DNA of 64,000 nt from Kitasatospora sp. NBC_01250 (GCF_036226465.1 NZ_CP108476.1:5828001-5892000), one strand, 5' to 3'; counted from the first letter of the stretch, positions 1 through 12,040 are shown. Notes: a model not told the origin generated them from the sequence alone. A program made the numbers and translations.

Positions 1-2053
1 GGTAGGTGCGGTTGAGCTCGCCGATCAGGCGCTGCACGCCCCGGTGCTCCTCGGCGGCGGGCCAGTCGGGGTCGAGCACCCACCACTGCGGGCCCTGTTC
101 GTGGTCCCACTCGGCGCCCTGGGCGAACTCCTGTCCCATGAAGAGCAGTTGCTTGCCCGGGTGGGCCCACATGAAGCCGAGGTAGGCGCGGTGGTTGGCG
201 CGCTGCTGCCACCAGTCGCCGGGCATCTTGCTGACCAGCGCCTGCTTGCCGTGCACCACCTCGTCGTGCGAGATCGGCAGCACGTAGTTCTCGGAGTAGG
301 CATAGACCATCGAGAAGGTGATCTCGTTGTGGTGGTACTTGCGGTGCACCGGCTCCTTGGCGATGTAGACCAGCGAGTCGTGCATCCAGCCCATGTTCCA
401 CTTGAGGCCGAAGCCCAGGCCGCCGCTGTCGGTGGGGCGGGTCACGCCGTCCCAGGCGGTGGACTCCTCGGCGATGGTGACCACCCCGGGGCAGCGCCGG
501 TAGACGGTGGCGTTCATCTCCTGGAGGAAGGCCACCGCGTCCAGGTTCTCCCGCCCGCCGTGCTCGTTGGGGGCCCACTGGCCGTCCTGGCGGGAGTAGT
601 CGAGGTAGAGCATCGAGGCGACCGCGTCCACCCGCAGGCCGTCGATGTGGAACTCCTCGCACCAGTACACCGCGTTGGCCACCAGGAAGTTGCGCACCTC
701 GGTACGGCCGTAGTCGAAGGTGAGGGTTCCCCAGTCGGGGTGCTCGGCGCGGCGCGGGTCGGCGGGCTCGTAGAGCGGGGTGCCGTCGAAGCGGGCGAGC
801 GCGAAGTCGTCCTTGGGGAAGTGCGCGGGCACCCAGTCGACGATCACCCCGATCCCGGCCTGGTGCAGCGCGTCCACCAGGTACCGGAAGTCGTCCGGCG
901 AGCCCAGCCGGGCGGTGGGGGCGTAGAACCCGGACACCTGGTAGCCCCAGGAACCGCCGAAGGGATGCTCCATCACCGGCAGGAACTCCACATGCGTGAA
1001 GTTCAACTCCCGCAGATACGCAGGCAGTTCCTCGGCCAGCTCACGGTAGCCCAACCCCGGCCGCCAGGAGGCCGGATGCAGCTCGTAGACCGACATCGGC
1101 GCGCGGTGGTGCTGGGTGCGGGCGCGGCGGGCCAGCCAGTCGGCGTCGTTCCAGGTGTAGTCGCTGTGGTGCACCACCGAGGCGGTGGCCGGCGGGCACT
1201 GGGCGGCGCGGGCGAGCGGGTCGGCCTTCTGCAGCAACCGCCCGTCCCGGGTGCGGATCTCGTACTTGTAGAGCGCACCTTCGCCCAGCCCCGGTACGAA
1301 CAGCTCCCAGACGCCGCTCGCGCCCAGCGAGCGCATCGGGAACCCGGTGCCGTCCCAGTGGTTGAAGTCGCCCACCAGGCGCACCCCGACGGCGCTGGGG
1401 GCCCAGACGGCGAAGGCCGTCCCGGTCACGCCCTCCACCGTGCGCAGGTGCGAGCCGAGCACCCGCCAGAGCTGCTCATGGCGGCCCTCGCGGATCAGGT
1501 GCAGGTCCAACTCGCCCAGCGTGGGCGGCAGTCGGTAACCGTCCTGCTGGGCCAGCGGCGCGCAGCCCGGGTAGGCCACGGTCAACTGGTAGGCCGGGAT
1601 GGCCGAGCCGGGCAGCAGGCCGGTGAAGAGGCCGGCCTGCTGGTGGGTCAACTCGGCCGGTCCGTACACGGTTTCGATGGTCACCCGGTCGGCGAGCGGT
1701 CGCAGCACCCGGATCGCGGTGCCGCCGGTGGTGGGGTGCGCGCCGAGCAGGGCGTGCGGGTCGTGGTGCGCGCCGTTCACCAGCCGGTCGATCTCGGCCG
1801 GCGGCAGCGGCGCCTCGGCCAGCCGCAGGACCGGGACGTCGGCCCCGCGCGGTGGCGCGTCCATCAGGGCCGGGGCCGGGGCCGGGGTCGGAGCGGGGCC
1901 CGGCGCCGGTGCTTCGGGTGCCTCGGCGCCGGCCCGGGTGGCCGGCGGCTCGGCCGCGGGCGTGCCGCGCCGGGGCGCCTGCGCGGCACGCGGACCGCCG
2001 CCGGACAGGAAGGTGGCGGGAACGGTCGGATTGGTGCGGTCGAGCGGGGCCAC
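1..2053 (-). CDS. glgB: 1,4-alpha-glucan branching enzyme GlgB (3' end beyond window)
   Basis: Branching enzyme of alpha-glucan synthesis (GH13), moving alpha-1,4 chains to alpha-1,6 positions. The 684 visible codons cover an Ala/Pro-rich leader (about residues 1-65), N-terminal CBM48-like modules with FNHWDG, and the GH13 barrel. The nucleophile is D476 in GLRVDAVASM and the general acid E529 in TIAEEST. The 53-residue spacing is that of known GlgB enzymes. SHDEVVHGK also lies in the barrel. The C-terminal beta domain is off the left edge. GTG at 2053 was chosen because AGGAGG lies 8 nt upstream; ATG at 1864 would be the alternative. It is the last gene of glgE-treS-mak-glgB, 78 nt after mak. 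Confidence 0.95.
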   Translation of the reverse strand, partial: MAPLDRTNPTVPATFLSGGGPRAAQAPRRGTPAAEPPATRAGAEAPEAPAPGPAPTPAPAPALMDAPPRGADVPVLRLAEAPLPPAEIDRLVNGAHHDPHALLGAHPTTGGTAIRVLRPLADRVTIETVYGPAELTHQQAGLFTGLLPGSAIPAYQLTVAYPGCAPLAQQDGYRLPPTLGELDLHLIREGRHEQLWRVLGSHLRTVEGVTGTAFAVWAPSAVGVRLVGDFNHWDGTGFPMRSLGASGVWELFVPGLGEGALYKYEIRTRDGRLLQKADPLARAAQCPPATASVVHHSDYTWNDADWLARRARTQHHRAPMSVYELHPASWRPGLGYRELAEELPAYLRELNFTHVEFLPVMEHPFGGSWGYQVSGFYAPTARLGSPDDFRYLVDALHQAGIGVIVDWVPAHFPKDDFALARFDGTPLYEPADPRRAEHPDWGTLTFDYGRTEVRNFLVANAVYWCEEFHIDGLRVDAVASMLYLDYSRQDGQWAPNEHGGRENLDAVAFLQEMNATVYRRCPGVVTIAEESTAWDGVTRPTDSGGLGFGLKWNMGWMHDSLVYIAKEPVHRKYHHNEITFSMVYAYSENYVLPISHDEVVHGKQALVSKMPGDWWQQRANHRAYLGFMWAHPGKQLLFMGQEFAQGAEWDHEQGPQWWVLDPDWPAAEEHRGVQRLIGELNRTY

Positions 2054-2131
2054 TGCGGGGTTCCTCCTGGCGGCTAGGGGATCAGTGCTGGCGTCGCCCT
2101 CGGGAACCGCGCGGCGATTCCTGATGACACG

Positions 2132-3679
2132 TCAAGGAGTGGTGGCTAGGCGGTGGATGGCGGTCAGCGGGATCGGCAGCCAGCCGGGCCGGTGCCGGGC
2201 CTCGTAGACCACCTCGTAGACCGCCTTGTCGATCTCCAGTGCCCGCAGCAGCTCCGGGCAGCCGGCCGGGTCGGTGCCGCCGGCCGCCGTGTAGCCCGCG
2301 CAGTAGGCGGTGCGGTTGCGGGCCGCCCAGCTCGCCGCCAGGTGGGCCAGCTGCGGATCGGGGTCGGCGCCGGCCAGCAGGTGGGCGGCGGCGTAGTCGA
2401 AGGAGCGCAGCATCGCCGCCACGTCCCGCAGGGCAGGCTGCGGCACCCGCCGCTCGGCCACCGACTTGGCCGGCTCGCCCTCGAAGTCCAGCAGCACCCA
2501 GCCGTGCGGGGTGCGCATCGCCTGTCCCAGGTGCAGGTCCCCGTGGATGCGCTGGACCGTCAGCCCGGTCAGGTGGTCGGCGGTCAGCTGCTGGAAGGCG
2601 GCGTGCAGCGCGGCCCGGTAGCGGCGCAGCGCCGGCACCGCGGCAGCCGCCACGTCCAGCCGCTCGGCCATCGCGGTGGCCAGCCGGCCGGTCTGCTCGC
2701 GGTCCAGCCTGGCCACCGGCAGCGCCCTGGCCAGCACCCGGTGCACCTCGGCGGTGGCCCGGCCCAGCCGGTGCGCCTCCACCGCGAAGTTGCCGGGGCT
2801 GGGGTCGCCCTTGAGCCGGGCCACCTGGTCCAGGGCCAGCTCCCAGCCGTCCTCCGCGTCCGGCAGAAAGCGCTGCAGCAGGCCCAGGGTGGCCGGCTCG
2901 GCGCCGACCAGCCGGCTCTCGAACCAGGCCGCCACCCGGGGGATCCGGGTGCTGCCGGCCCGCGAGAGGGCCAGCGAGAGCTCCAGGTCGGGGTTGGTGC
3001 CGGGGCTGATCCGGCGGAACAGCTTGAGGATGAAGGAGGTGCCGTAGATGACCGAGGTGTTGGACTGCTCGGCGGTGCCGGCCCGGCCGAGCAGGTCGCT
3101 GGGCAGCCCCGGCCCGGGGGTGCGGCGGAAGGCGAGCGGGCCGAACCGGTCGGCGGTGGCCAGGTGGCCGAGCAGCCGCCCGGTCAGTTCGGGGTCGTGC
3201 ACCGCGTCGTACAGTACGGCGCCGTCGTACGGGCCGTGGCTGAGGCTGCCGAGCGAGGCCTCCGGGAGCAGGCTCGGTGGCGGTTCGGTGCGCAGGCCGA
3301 GCAGCAGCTGGTAGAGGTCGGCGCCCTCGCCGTGCTCCACCCGCAGCAGCAGGTGCAGCATCGCCGGGTCGCCGGTCAGCAGCGGGGTGGCGGTGAGCGG
3401 GCGCAGGCCGGTGATCGCCTGCCCCTTGCCGGCGTACCAGCGCTGCCCCGGCAGCCAGTCGGCGATCAGCGGCAGGGCGGCCTCGACCAGCTCGCCGACC
3501 GCCAGTGAGCCGCCCGTTCGCAGCCTGCCACCGTGCCCGCCCGGGCTGTGTCCCGCCACGACGCGGCCGGCGCCGGCGGCCCCGCGCGGTCCGCCCGGAC
3601 CGCCCGGACTGCCGGAACCGCGTGGTGCGGTACCCGGGTCGCGATGGGCGTGGGCTTGAGAACGGGAGATTTCCGACAT
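2132..3679 (-). CDS. mak: maltokinase (Mak/Pep2)
   Basis: ATP-dependent kinase making maltose-1-phosphate for GlgE. The protein has 515 residues. A Gly/Pro/Arg-rich leader of about 60 residues precedes the conserved start LIADWLPGQRWYAGKG. The kinase-like signature HGDLHLGQ followed by LLDFEGEP, and the phrase YGTSFILKLFRR, are typical of maltokinases. The open frame continues upstream to 3772, but ATG at 3679 has a GGGAG ribosome site about 6 nt before it and begins MSEISR, so the shorter start was taken. It sits between treS (230 nt upstream) and glgB, which agrees with the pathway order. Confidence 0.93.
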   Translation of the reverse strand: MSEISRSQAHAHRDPGTAPRGSGSPGGPGGPRGAAGAGRVVAGHSPGGHGGRLRTGGSLAVGELVEAALPLIADWLPGQRWYAGKGQAITGLRPLTATPLLTGDPAMLHLLLRVEHGEGADLYQLLLGLRTEPPPSLLPEASLGSLSHGPYDGAVLYDAVHDPELTGRLLGHLATADRFGPLAFRRTPGPGLPSDLLGRAGTAEQSNTSVIYGTSFILKLFRRISPGTNPDLELSLALSRAGSTRIPRVAAWFESRLVGAEPATLGLLQRFLPDAEDGWELALDQVARLKGDPSPGNFAVEAHRLGRATAEVHRVLARALPVARLDREQTGRLATAMAERLDVAAAAVPALRRYRAALHAAFQQLTADHLTGLTVQRIHGDLHLGQAMRTPHGWVLLDFEGEPAKSVAERRVPQPALRDVAAMLRSFDYAAAHLLAGADPDPQLAHLAASWAARNRTAYCAGYTAAGGTDPAGCPELLRALEIDKAVYEVVYEARHRPGWLPIPLTAIHRLATTP

Positions 3680-3837
3680 GACTCCCTTTCCCCGGAAGCG
3701 GACCGATGACCCGACAGGATCAGGCCGGGCCCGCCAGTCTTCCGGATTTCGGCGGCGCTGCTGCGGCGGCACGCGAGACGGACTCGGGTGTCACGCCTGA
3801 GGGTGGGTACGCATTGGGCTGTTCTCCGTACCAGAGG

Positions 3838-3877
3838 GCGCGCGGGCCGCCATGGGGCGTATGGGCGGACCGCGCGC
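3838..3877 (-). terminator. hairpin between treS and mak
   Basis: GCGCGCGGGCCGCC (3838-3851) and GGCGGACCGCGCGC (3864-3877) form a 14-bp stem with one mismatch and a 12-nt loop, just downstream of the treS stop. No U-tract follows. It could be a factor-dependent terminator, an attenuator or an mRNA-stabilising stem that lowers mak/glgB relative to glgE/treS. Confidence 0.45.
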
Positions 3878-3909
3878 CGTGGTGCGAGCGGGGCAGAGCT
3901 GGTGGATCG

Positions 3910-5609
3910 TTACTGCGCGCCGGGCCTGCGCAGCTGGAACCAGTAGAAGCCGTGCCCGGCGAGGGTGAGCAGGTAGGGCCACTCGCCGATCGACGGGAAC
4001 CGCACCCCGCCGATCAGCTCGACCGGGTACCGGCCGCCGTACTGCCGCAGGTCCAGCTCGGTGGGCTGGGGGAAGCGGGAGAAGTTGTTCACACACATGA
4101 CCAGGTCGCCCTCGTGCTCGCGCACGAAGGCCAGCACGGCCGGGTTGCTGGACGGGAGTTCGGTGTAACTGCCCAGCCCGAACGCCGGGTTGAGCTTGCG
4201 AATCTCGATCATCCGCCTGGTCCAGTGCAGCAACGAGGAGGAACTGCTCTGCTGCGCCTCGACGTTGGTCACCTGGTAGCCGTAGACCGGATCCATGATG
4301 GGCGGCAGACTGAGCCTGCCCGGGTCGGCGGAGGAGAAACCCGCGTTGCGGTCGGGTGTCCACTGCATCGGGGTGCGCACCCCGTCGCGGTCGCCGAGCC
4401 AGATGTTGTCGCCCATGCCGATCTCGTCCCCGTAGTAGAGCACCGGGGAGCCGGGCAGCGACAGCAGCAGGGCGGTGAACAGCTCGATCTGGTTGCGGTC
4501 GTTCTCCAGCAGCGGGGCGAGCCGGCGGCGGATGCCCACGTTGGCCCGCATCCGCGGGTCCTTCGCGTACTCCGCGTACATGTAGTCGCGCTCCTCGTCG
4601 GTGACCATCTCCAGGGTCAGCTCGTCGTGGTTGCGCAGGAAGATGCCCCACTGGCAGCCGTGCGGGATGGTCGGCGTCTTGGCGAGGATTTCCGAGACCG
4701 GGTAGCGCGACTCACGGCGCACCGCCATGAAGATCCGCGGCATCACCGGGAAGTGGAAGGCCATGTGGCACTCGTCGCCGCCGGAGCCGAAGTCGCCGAA
4801 GTAGTCGACCACGTCCTCGGGCCACTGGTTGGCCTCGGCCAGCAGCACGGTGTCGGGGTAGTCGGCGTCGATCTCCTTGCGGACCCGCTGGAGGAACTCG
4901 TGGGTCTCGGGGAGGTTCTCGCAGTTGGTGCCCTCGCGCGCGAACAGGTAGGGCACCGCGTCCAGCCGGAAGCCGTCGATGCCGAGGTCCAGCCAGAACC
5001 GCAGGCCCGCGACCATCTCCTCCTGGACCCGCGGGTTGTCGTAGTTCAGGTCGGGCTGGTGGGAGAAGAACCGGTGCCAGAAGTACTGCTTGCGCACCGG
5101 GTCGTAGGTCCAGTTGGAGGTCTCGGTGTCGACGAAGATGATCCGCGCGTCGGGGTACTGCTTGTCGTCGTCGGCCCAGACGTAGAAGTCGCCGTAGGGG
5201 CCCTCGGGGTCGTTGCGCGAGGCCTGGAACCACGGGTGCTGGTCGCTGGTGTGGTTCATCACGAAGTCGATGATCACCCGCATGCCGCGCTTGTGGGCGG
5301 CGTCGACGAACTCCACGAAGTCGGCCAGGTCGCCGAACTCCGGCAGCACCGCCTTGTAGTCGGCCACGTCGTAGCCGCCGTCACGCAGCGGGGAGGCGAA
5401 GAACGGCGGCAGCCAGAGGCAGTCGACGCCGAGCCACTGGAGGTAGTCGAGCTTGGCGGTGAGCCCTTTGAGGTCACCCACACCGTCGCCGTTGCTGTCC
5501 TGGAAGGACCGCACCAGCACCTCGTAGAAGACCGCACGCTTGAACCACTCCGGGTCCAGGTCCTTCTTCTCGGTGTCCGCGAAGGTGTCGTGGACGGGCT
5601 CGTTCACAA

Positions 5610-5613
<4 letters not shown>
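3910..5613 (-). CDS. treS: trehalose synthase / maltose glucosyltransferase TreS
   Basis: Interconverts trehalose and maltose, here feeding maltose to Mak and GlgE. 567 residues, GH13 family. It begins with DPEWFKRAVFYEVLVRSF, the usual TreS opening. The nucleophile is D218 in GFRLDAVPYLF and the acid E260 in LLAEANQWPED. FLRNHDELTLE carries the third conserved acid/His-Asp region. The GTG start (5613) overlaps the glgE stop as GTGA, indicating translational coupling. Length is normal for stand-alone TreS; no maltokinase fusion is present and mak is a separate downstream gene. Confidence 0.95.
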
Positions 5614-7823
<2,210 letters not shown>

Positions 7824-8496
7824 GCCAAACTCCTGCCCGAGATCGGTCGGCGGTCCCGCGGGCGGATTCGAGCACCGGGGAGCACCGGAAGGACTGCTGG
7901 GTGGGGGGACTGACGAGCGACCGGAGCCTGCCCGTGGCCGCCGTGCCCGGGAACCTGGCCGGATCCGGCGCCCACGGCGGCCCGGAACGGCGAGGCGGCA
8001 CGTGTCCCGGCGCGCGGCCTCGCGGGCACGCCCGAAGGGCGATTCCGACCCACCCTGGCAAACGATCAGGGCAGGTGTGGGGACACGCGGTGGCACACCA
8101 AGGAGGACCACAGGTGCGCCGGGTGGGCTAACGGCCGGCGAGCTGACGGAGGGTCGGGGAAGAAGTCGAGTCGCGGAGGACCGACCGCGGCGCACGGGAT
8201 TCGCCACCCAAGCACACCCGCTGCGACTGCGGCCTGTGCCCATCCTCGCACTGTTCGTAGCTCTTACCACTCGGTCAGAGGCCAGCGTGGTGGTGCGGGG
8301 GAGCAGACCGGCCACCGCCCGACGCCCGCCCGCAGGCTGTCCGCGCGCCCAGCGTGCGCGTGGATCGCGCCGTGCGCCCCCTGCGCCCCCTGTGTTGCGA
8401 ACTGCGCCCGACGCGATCTCATCTGTCGCCCGAATGGAGCTGTGTTAAGAGAGTTGACACACCATCACCCCATCCGGGCGGTCTACGCTTCGGGCC
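7824..8496. other. 673-bp divergent intergenic region glgE / glgP
   Basis: Separates the minus-strand glgE operon from plus-strand glgP. I see the glgE ribosome site (AGGAG) at its left end and glgP promoter elements at its right end, but no convincing TAnnnT box for glgE, no clear operator palindrome and no RNA gene. Long open frames cross it on both strands without start signals or family resemblance. Confidence 0.6.
8454..8489 (+). promoter_or_regulatory. candidate glgP promoter, leaderless arrangement
   Basis: TACGCT (8484-8489) ends 7 nt before the GTG start at 8497, so transcription would begin at the start codon. No Shine-Dalgarno is visible. TTGACA at 8454-8459 matches a -35 but is 24 nt away, too far for this -10, so only the -10 is supported. 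Confidence 0.45.
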
Positions 8497-11133
8497 GTGA
8501 AGGCCATCCGCAGATTCACCGTCCGCACCGTCCTGCCCGAGCAGCTCCAGCCGCTGCACGAACTCGCGCTCAATCTGCGCTGGTCCTGGCACCCGGAGAC
8601 CCGGGAGCTGTTCCGCTCGGTCGAGCCCGGGGTCTGGGAGGCCGTCGGAGAGGACCCGGTCAGGCTGCTCGGCGAGGTGCCGGCGGCCCGGCTGGCCGCG
8701 CTCGCCGCCGACCGCCGCTTCCTGCGCCGGCTGGGCGACCTCACCGACGACCTGCACGACTACCTCAGCGGGCCGCGCTGGTACCAGTCGGCCCTGCCGC
8801 CCGGTGAGGCCCCCGCGGCCATCGCCTACTTCTCGCCCGAGTACGGCATCGCCGCCGCGCTGCCGCAGTACTCGGGGGGCCTGGGCATCCTGGCGGGCGA
8901 CCACCTGAAGGCCGCCAGCGACCTGGGCGTGCCGCTGATCGGCGTGGGCCTGTTCTACCGGCACGGCTACTTCCGCCAGTCGCTGGCCCGGGACGGCTGG
9001 CAGCAGGAGCGCTACCCGGTGCTCGACCCCGACGAGCTGGCGGTGACCCTGCTGCGCGAGACGGACGGCACCGCCTGTCGGGTGGAGCTGGCCCTGCCGG
9101 GCGGGCGCACGCTGGCCGCACAGGTCTGGAAGGCCCAGGTCGGCCGGGTCCCGCTGCTGCTGCTGGACTCCGACCTCGAGGTCAACGCGGCCACCGAACG
9201 GGACGTCACCGACCGCCTCTACGGCGGCGGCAGCGAGCACCGGCTGCTCCAGGAGATGCTGCTGGGCATCGGCGGGGTGCGGGCGCTGCGGGTGTTCTGC
9301 CGGCTCACCGGGCACCCGGCGCCCGAGGTCTTCCACACCAACGAGGGGCACGCCGGGTTCCTCGGCATCGAGCGGATCCGCGAGCTGGTGGACACCGCGC
9401 CGGCCGACTTCTCCAGCGCGCTGGAGGCGGTCCGGGCGGGCACCCTGTTCACCACCCACACCCCGGTGCCCGCCGGCATCGACCGCTTCGACCGGGAGCT
9501 GGTGGCCCGGCACTTCAGCGGGGACGCCGCGCTGCGCGGGGTGCCGGTCGACCAGGTGCTCGCGCTCGGCCTGGAGAACTGGCCGGGCGGCGACCCCAAG
9601 CTGTTCAACATGGCCGCCATGGGCCTGCGCCTGGCCCAGCGCGCCAACGGTGTGAGCACCCTGCACGGCGCGGTCAGCCGCGCCATGTTCGGCGCGCTGT
9701 GGCCCGGCTTCGACGCCGACGAGGTGCCGATCACCTCGATCACCAACGGCGTGCACGCGCCCACCTGGATCGATCCGGCGGTGGTGCGCCTGGGCGCCGC
9801 CGAGATCGGCGCCGACCGGGCGGAGAGCGCCATGTCGGTGGGCGGGGCCGAGCGCTGGAGCGGGGTCGAGCAGATCGGCGACGCCGAGATCTGGGGGGTG
9901 CGGCGCGCGCTGCGGGCCCAGCTGGTGGAGGAGGCCAGGCGCCGGCTGCGGGCCTCCTGGCGCCAGCGCGGGGCCGGCGACGCCGAGCTCGGCTGGACCG
10001 AGGCGGTGCTCGACCCGGAGGTGCTGACCATCGGCTTCGCCCGCCGGGTGCCCTCCTACAAGCGGCTCACCCTGATGCTGCGGGACCAGGACCGGCTGCG
10101 CTCGCTGCTGCTGCACCCCACCCGGCCGGTGCAGATCGTGGTGGCCGGCAAGGCCCACCCGGCGGACGACGGCGGCAAGCGGCTGATCCAGCAGCTGGTG
10201 GCCTTCGCCGACGATCCGGCGGTGCGCCACCGGATCGTCTTCCTGCCGGACTACGACATGGCGATGGCCAAGCACCTCTACCCCGGCTGCGACGTCTGGC
10301 TGAACAACCCGCTGCGCCCGCTGGAGGCCTGCGGCACCTCGGGGATGAAGGCCGCGCTGAACGGCTGCCTCAACCTGTCGGTGCTGGACGGCTGGTGGGA
10401 GGAGTGGTACGACGGCCGTAACGGCTGGGCGATCCCGACGGCCGACGGCCCCGGCTTCGACGAGGACCAGCGCGACGACATCGAGGCCGCCGCGCTCTAC
10501 GACCTGATCGAGCACCAGGTCGCGGGCGCCTACTACGACCGGGGCGTCGACGGGCTGCCGCACCGCTGGATCGCGATGGTCCGGCACACCCTGGTGACGC
10601 TCGGCCCCAAGGTGCTGGCCGGGCGGATGGTGCGGGAGTACGTGGAGCGGCTCTACGCGCCGGCCGCGCTCGCCCAGCGCGGGCTGGACGGCGAGGGGGC
10701 GCGGCTGCTCGCGCTCTGGAAGGCGAAGGTCCGGTCGGCCTGGCCGGCCGTCCGGGTCGAGCACGTGGACGCCTCGGCCGCCGCCGGGGCCGAGGCCGAG
10801 GCCGCCGAGCTGGGCTCGGCGCTCGCGCTGCGGGTGCAGGTCGCGCTCGGCGGGCTGGCACCGGAGGACGTCGAGGTGCAGGCCGTCTCCGGCGCGGTCG
10901 ACGAGCGCGACCGCATCCGCGAGGCGGAGGCCCAGACCCTCAAGCCGGTCGGCGGCCCGGACCTGAACGGCTGCCAACGCTACGAGGGCACGCTGGAGTT
11001 GAGCCGCACCGGGCCGTTCGGTTACACGGTCCGGGTGCTGCCCAGCCATCCGCTGCTGGCCTCCCCGGCCGAACTGGGCCTGGTGGCGCTGCCGCCGGAG
11101 TCGGCGGGGATGGACGCCGGGGTGCTGCGGTAG
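8497..11133 (+). CDS. glgP: alpha-glucan (glycogen/maltodextrin) phosphorylase
   Basis: Releases glucose-1-phosphate from alpha-glucan ends (GT35, PLP-dependent). 878 residues. The N-terminal about 110 residues (LHELALNLRWSWHPETRELF) are the DUF3417-type domain of actinobacterial and archaeal phosphorylases. The PLP lysine lies in EACGTSGMKAALNG, and HTNEGHAGF and YKRLTLM are further GT35 signatures. No AMP-site features of animal phosphorylase are evident. GTG at 8497 has no ribosome binding site but a -10-like box 7 nt upstream. Divergent from the synthetic glgE operon, so synthesis and breakdown genes share one intergenic region. Confidence 0.93.
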   Translation: MKAIRRFTVRTVLPEQLQPLHELALNLRWSWHPETRELFRSVEPGVWEAVGEDPVRLLGEVPAARLAALAADRRFLRRLGDLTDDLHDYLSGPRWYQSALPPGEAPAAIAYFSPEYGIAAALPQYSGGLGILAGDHLKAASDLGVPLIGVGLFYRHGYFRQSLARDGWQQERYPVLDPDELAVTLLRETDGTACRVELALPGGRTLAAQVWKAQVGRVPLLLLDSDLEVNAATERDVTDRLYGGGSEHRLLQEMLLGIGGVRALRVFCRLTGHPAPEVFHTNEGHAGFLGIERIRELVDTAPADFSSALEAVRAGTLFTTHTPVPAGIDRFDRELVARHFSGDAALRGVPVDQVLALGLENWPGGDPKLFNMAAMGLRLAQRANGVSTLHGAVSRAMFGALWPGFDADEVPITSITNGVHAPTWIDPAVVRLGAAEIGADRAESAMSVGGAERWSGVEQIGDAEIWGVRRALRAQLVEEARRRLRASWRQRGAGDAELGWTEAVLDPEVLTIGFARRVPSYKRLTLMLRDQDRLRSLLLHPTRPVQIVVAGKAHPADDGGKRLIQQLVAFADDPAVRHRIVFLPDYDMAMAKHLYPGCDVWLNNPLRPLEACGTSGMKAALNGCLNLSVLDGWWEEWYDGRNGWAIPTADGPGFDEDQRDDIEAAALYDLIEHQVAGAYYDRGVDGLPHRWIAMVRHTLVTLGPKVLAGRMVREYVERLYAPAALAQRGLDGEGARLLALWKAKVRSAWPAVRVEHVDASAAAGAEAEAAELGSALALRVQVALGGLAPEDVEVQAVSGAVDERDRIREAEAQTLKPVGGPDLNGCQRYEGTLELSRTGPFGYTVRVLPSHPLLASPAELGLVALPPESAGMDAGVLR

Positions 11134-11163
11134 GGCGTGCCGGACACCTCCGGCTGTTGAGCT

Positions 11164-11202
11164 GGTGTCCGGGAAGTCGGGTGGGTCGACTTCCCGGACA
11201 CC
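11164..11202 (+). terminator. hairpin after glgP
   Basis: GGTGTCCGGGAAGTCG (11164-11179) and its exact complement (11187-11202) form a perfect 16-bp stem with a 7-nt loop, 31 nt after the glgP stop. The U-tract is weak (CTTTC further on). A third copy of half the arm, CCGGACACC, lies at 11140-11148. Confidence 0.75.
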
Positions 11203-11266
11203 GTCGACCTTTCGGACCGCCTGTCAGGAATGCGCCAAAGTTCGCCCGGCGTTCACAATCCGTGGT

Positions 11267-11272
11267 TAGGAT
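11267..11272 (+). promoter_or_regulatory. -10-like TAGGAT upstream of membrane protein gene
   Basis: TAGGAT would start a transcript around 11280, giving a 30-nt leader with the GGGGGG ribosome site before ATG 11311. No convincing -35 is visible. Confidence 0.35.
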
Positions 11273-11310
11273 GTTGCCCTCTGTTGCTGGCGGTATCGCA
11301 TGGGGGGACC

Positions 11311-12021
11311 ATGGCACGCCTGGAATTCGAGCAGTTGACCACCGATGAACTCCCCGGTCGAATAGGTCGGGAGAGCCCGCCGCCGGGGCACGGCCGGCGC
11401 CGATTACTGGTCTGGGGCGTGCTGGCGGCCCTGGTGGCCGGGGCGGCGGTGACCGGGTTCTGGTGGAAACCGTGGCAGTCGGTGCAGCTGCCGCAGAGCG
11501 CCTGCTGGGGCGAGCTGGGCCCCGCCGACTACCGGGTGCTGGCCGGCCCGGACGGCCGGGCCAAGGCCACCACCCGGGGCGGCATCGACGGCCCGGTCGC
11601 CAACGGGCTGCTGCTGTCCAGCTGTCGGCTGGTGTGGAACGACAAGCACCACTCGAGCATGCTGTCCGTGAGCATCGGCTCGGCGGACGGCACCGATGTC
11701 GCCGACGACCAGCGACTGCTCGGCAGCACCCTGCGGCAGGTGGGCTTCGGCCCGGACGTGACCGGGTGGTTCGCGCCCGGCACCGGCCCCATGGCGCTCC
11801 AGTTCGCCTGCGCCTACCAGCAGGCCGCCGCCGCGGCCAAGCCCTCGCCCTACCTCCGGATCGTGGTGGCCAGTGCCGACCTGGGCACGGCGTCGACCGG
11901 CAGCGTCCGGGCGGCCTACGCCGACATCGCGTTGAAGCTGGCCAAGGCCACCGCCCGGCGGATCCCGTGCACCAACCAGCTGCGCATGCTGGACCAGCCG
12001 CCCGCCCTGCCCGCCGGCTGA
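11311..12021 (+). CDS. membrane-anchored hypothetical protein with TTA codon
   Basis: 236 residues, not recognised. ATG 11311 was preferred over an upstream in-frame ATG (11230) because GGGGGG lies just before it. A cytoplasmic leader of about 30 residues is followed by one transmembrane segment (about residues 33-52), then a region with four cysteines likely outside the membrane (ACWGEL, LLSSCRLVW, FACAYQ, IPCTNQ), which could form two disulfides. Residue 32 is encoded by TTA (11404-11406), a codon rare in these genomes and read only by the bldA tRNA, so expression may depend on development. It ends 19 nt from the convergent ABC gene. Confidence 0.75.
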   Translation: MARLEFEQLTTDELPGRIGRESPPPGHGRRRLLVWGVLAALVAGAAVTGFWWKPWQSVQLPQSACWGELGPADYRVLAGPDGRAKATTRGGIDGPVANGLLLSSCRLVWNDKHHSSMLSVSIGSADGTDVADDQRLLGSTLRQVGFGPDVTGWFAPGTGPMALQFACAYQQAAAAAKPSPYLRIVVASADLGTASTGSVRAAYADIALKLAKATARRIPCTNQLRMLDQPPALPAG

Positions 12022-12040
12022 CCCGGGTCCGGAGCCGGCG

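Noticed and set aside
44..2077. Long open frame on the plus strand opposite glgB, and similar long frames opposite or out of register with glgE, treS, sdaA, ligA, dppA, ilvB and cdgF
   Set aside because: High-GC coding DNA leaves few stops in other frames. These translations show His/Arg/Gly/Val repeats, no recognisable domain and no ribosome sites, whereas the opposite frames are clear enzymes.
7824..8315. Extension of GlgE to ATG 8315
   Set aside because: No family resemblance; ATG 7823 has a strong ribosome site. The extension would cover most of the divergent promoter region.
8454..8459. TTGACA as -35 of glgP
   Set aside because: It is a perfect match but 24 nt from the only -10-like box in range, beyond normal spacer length.
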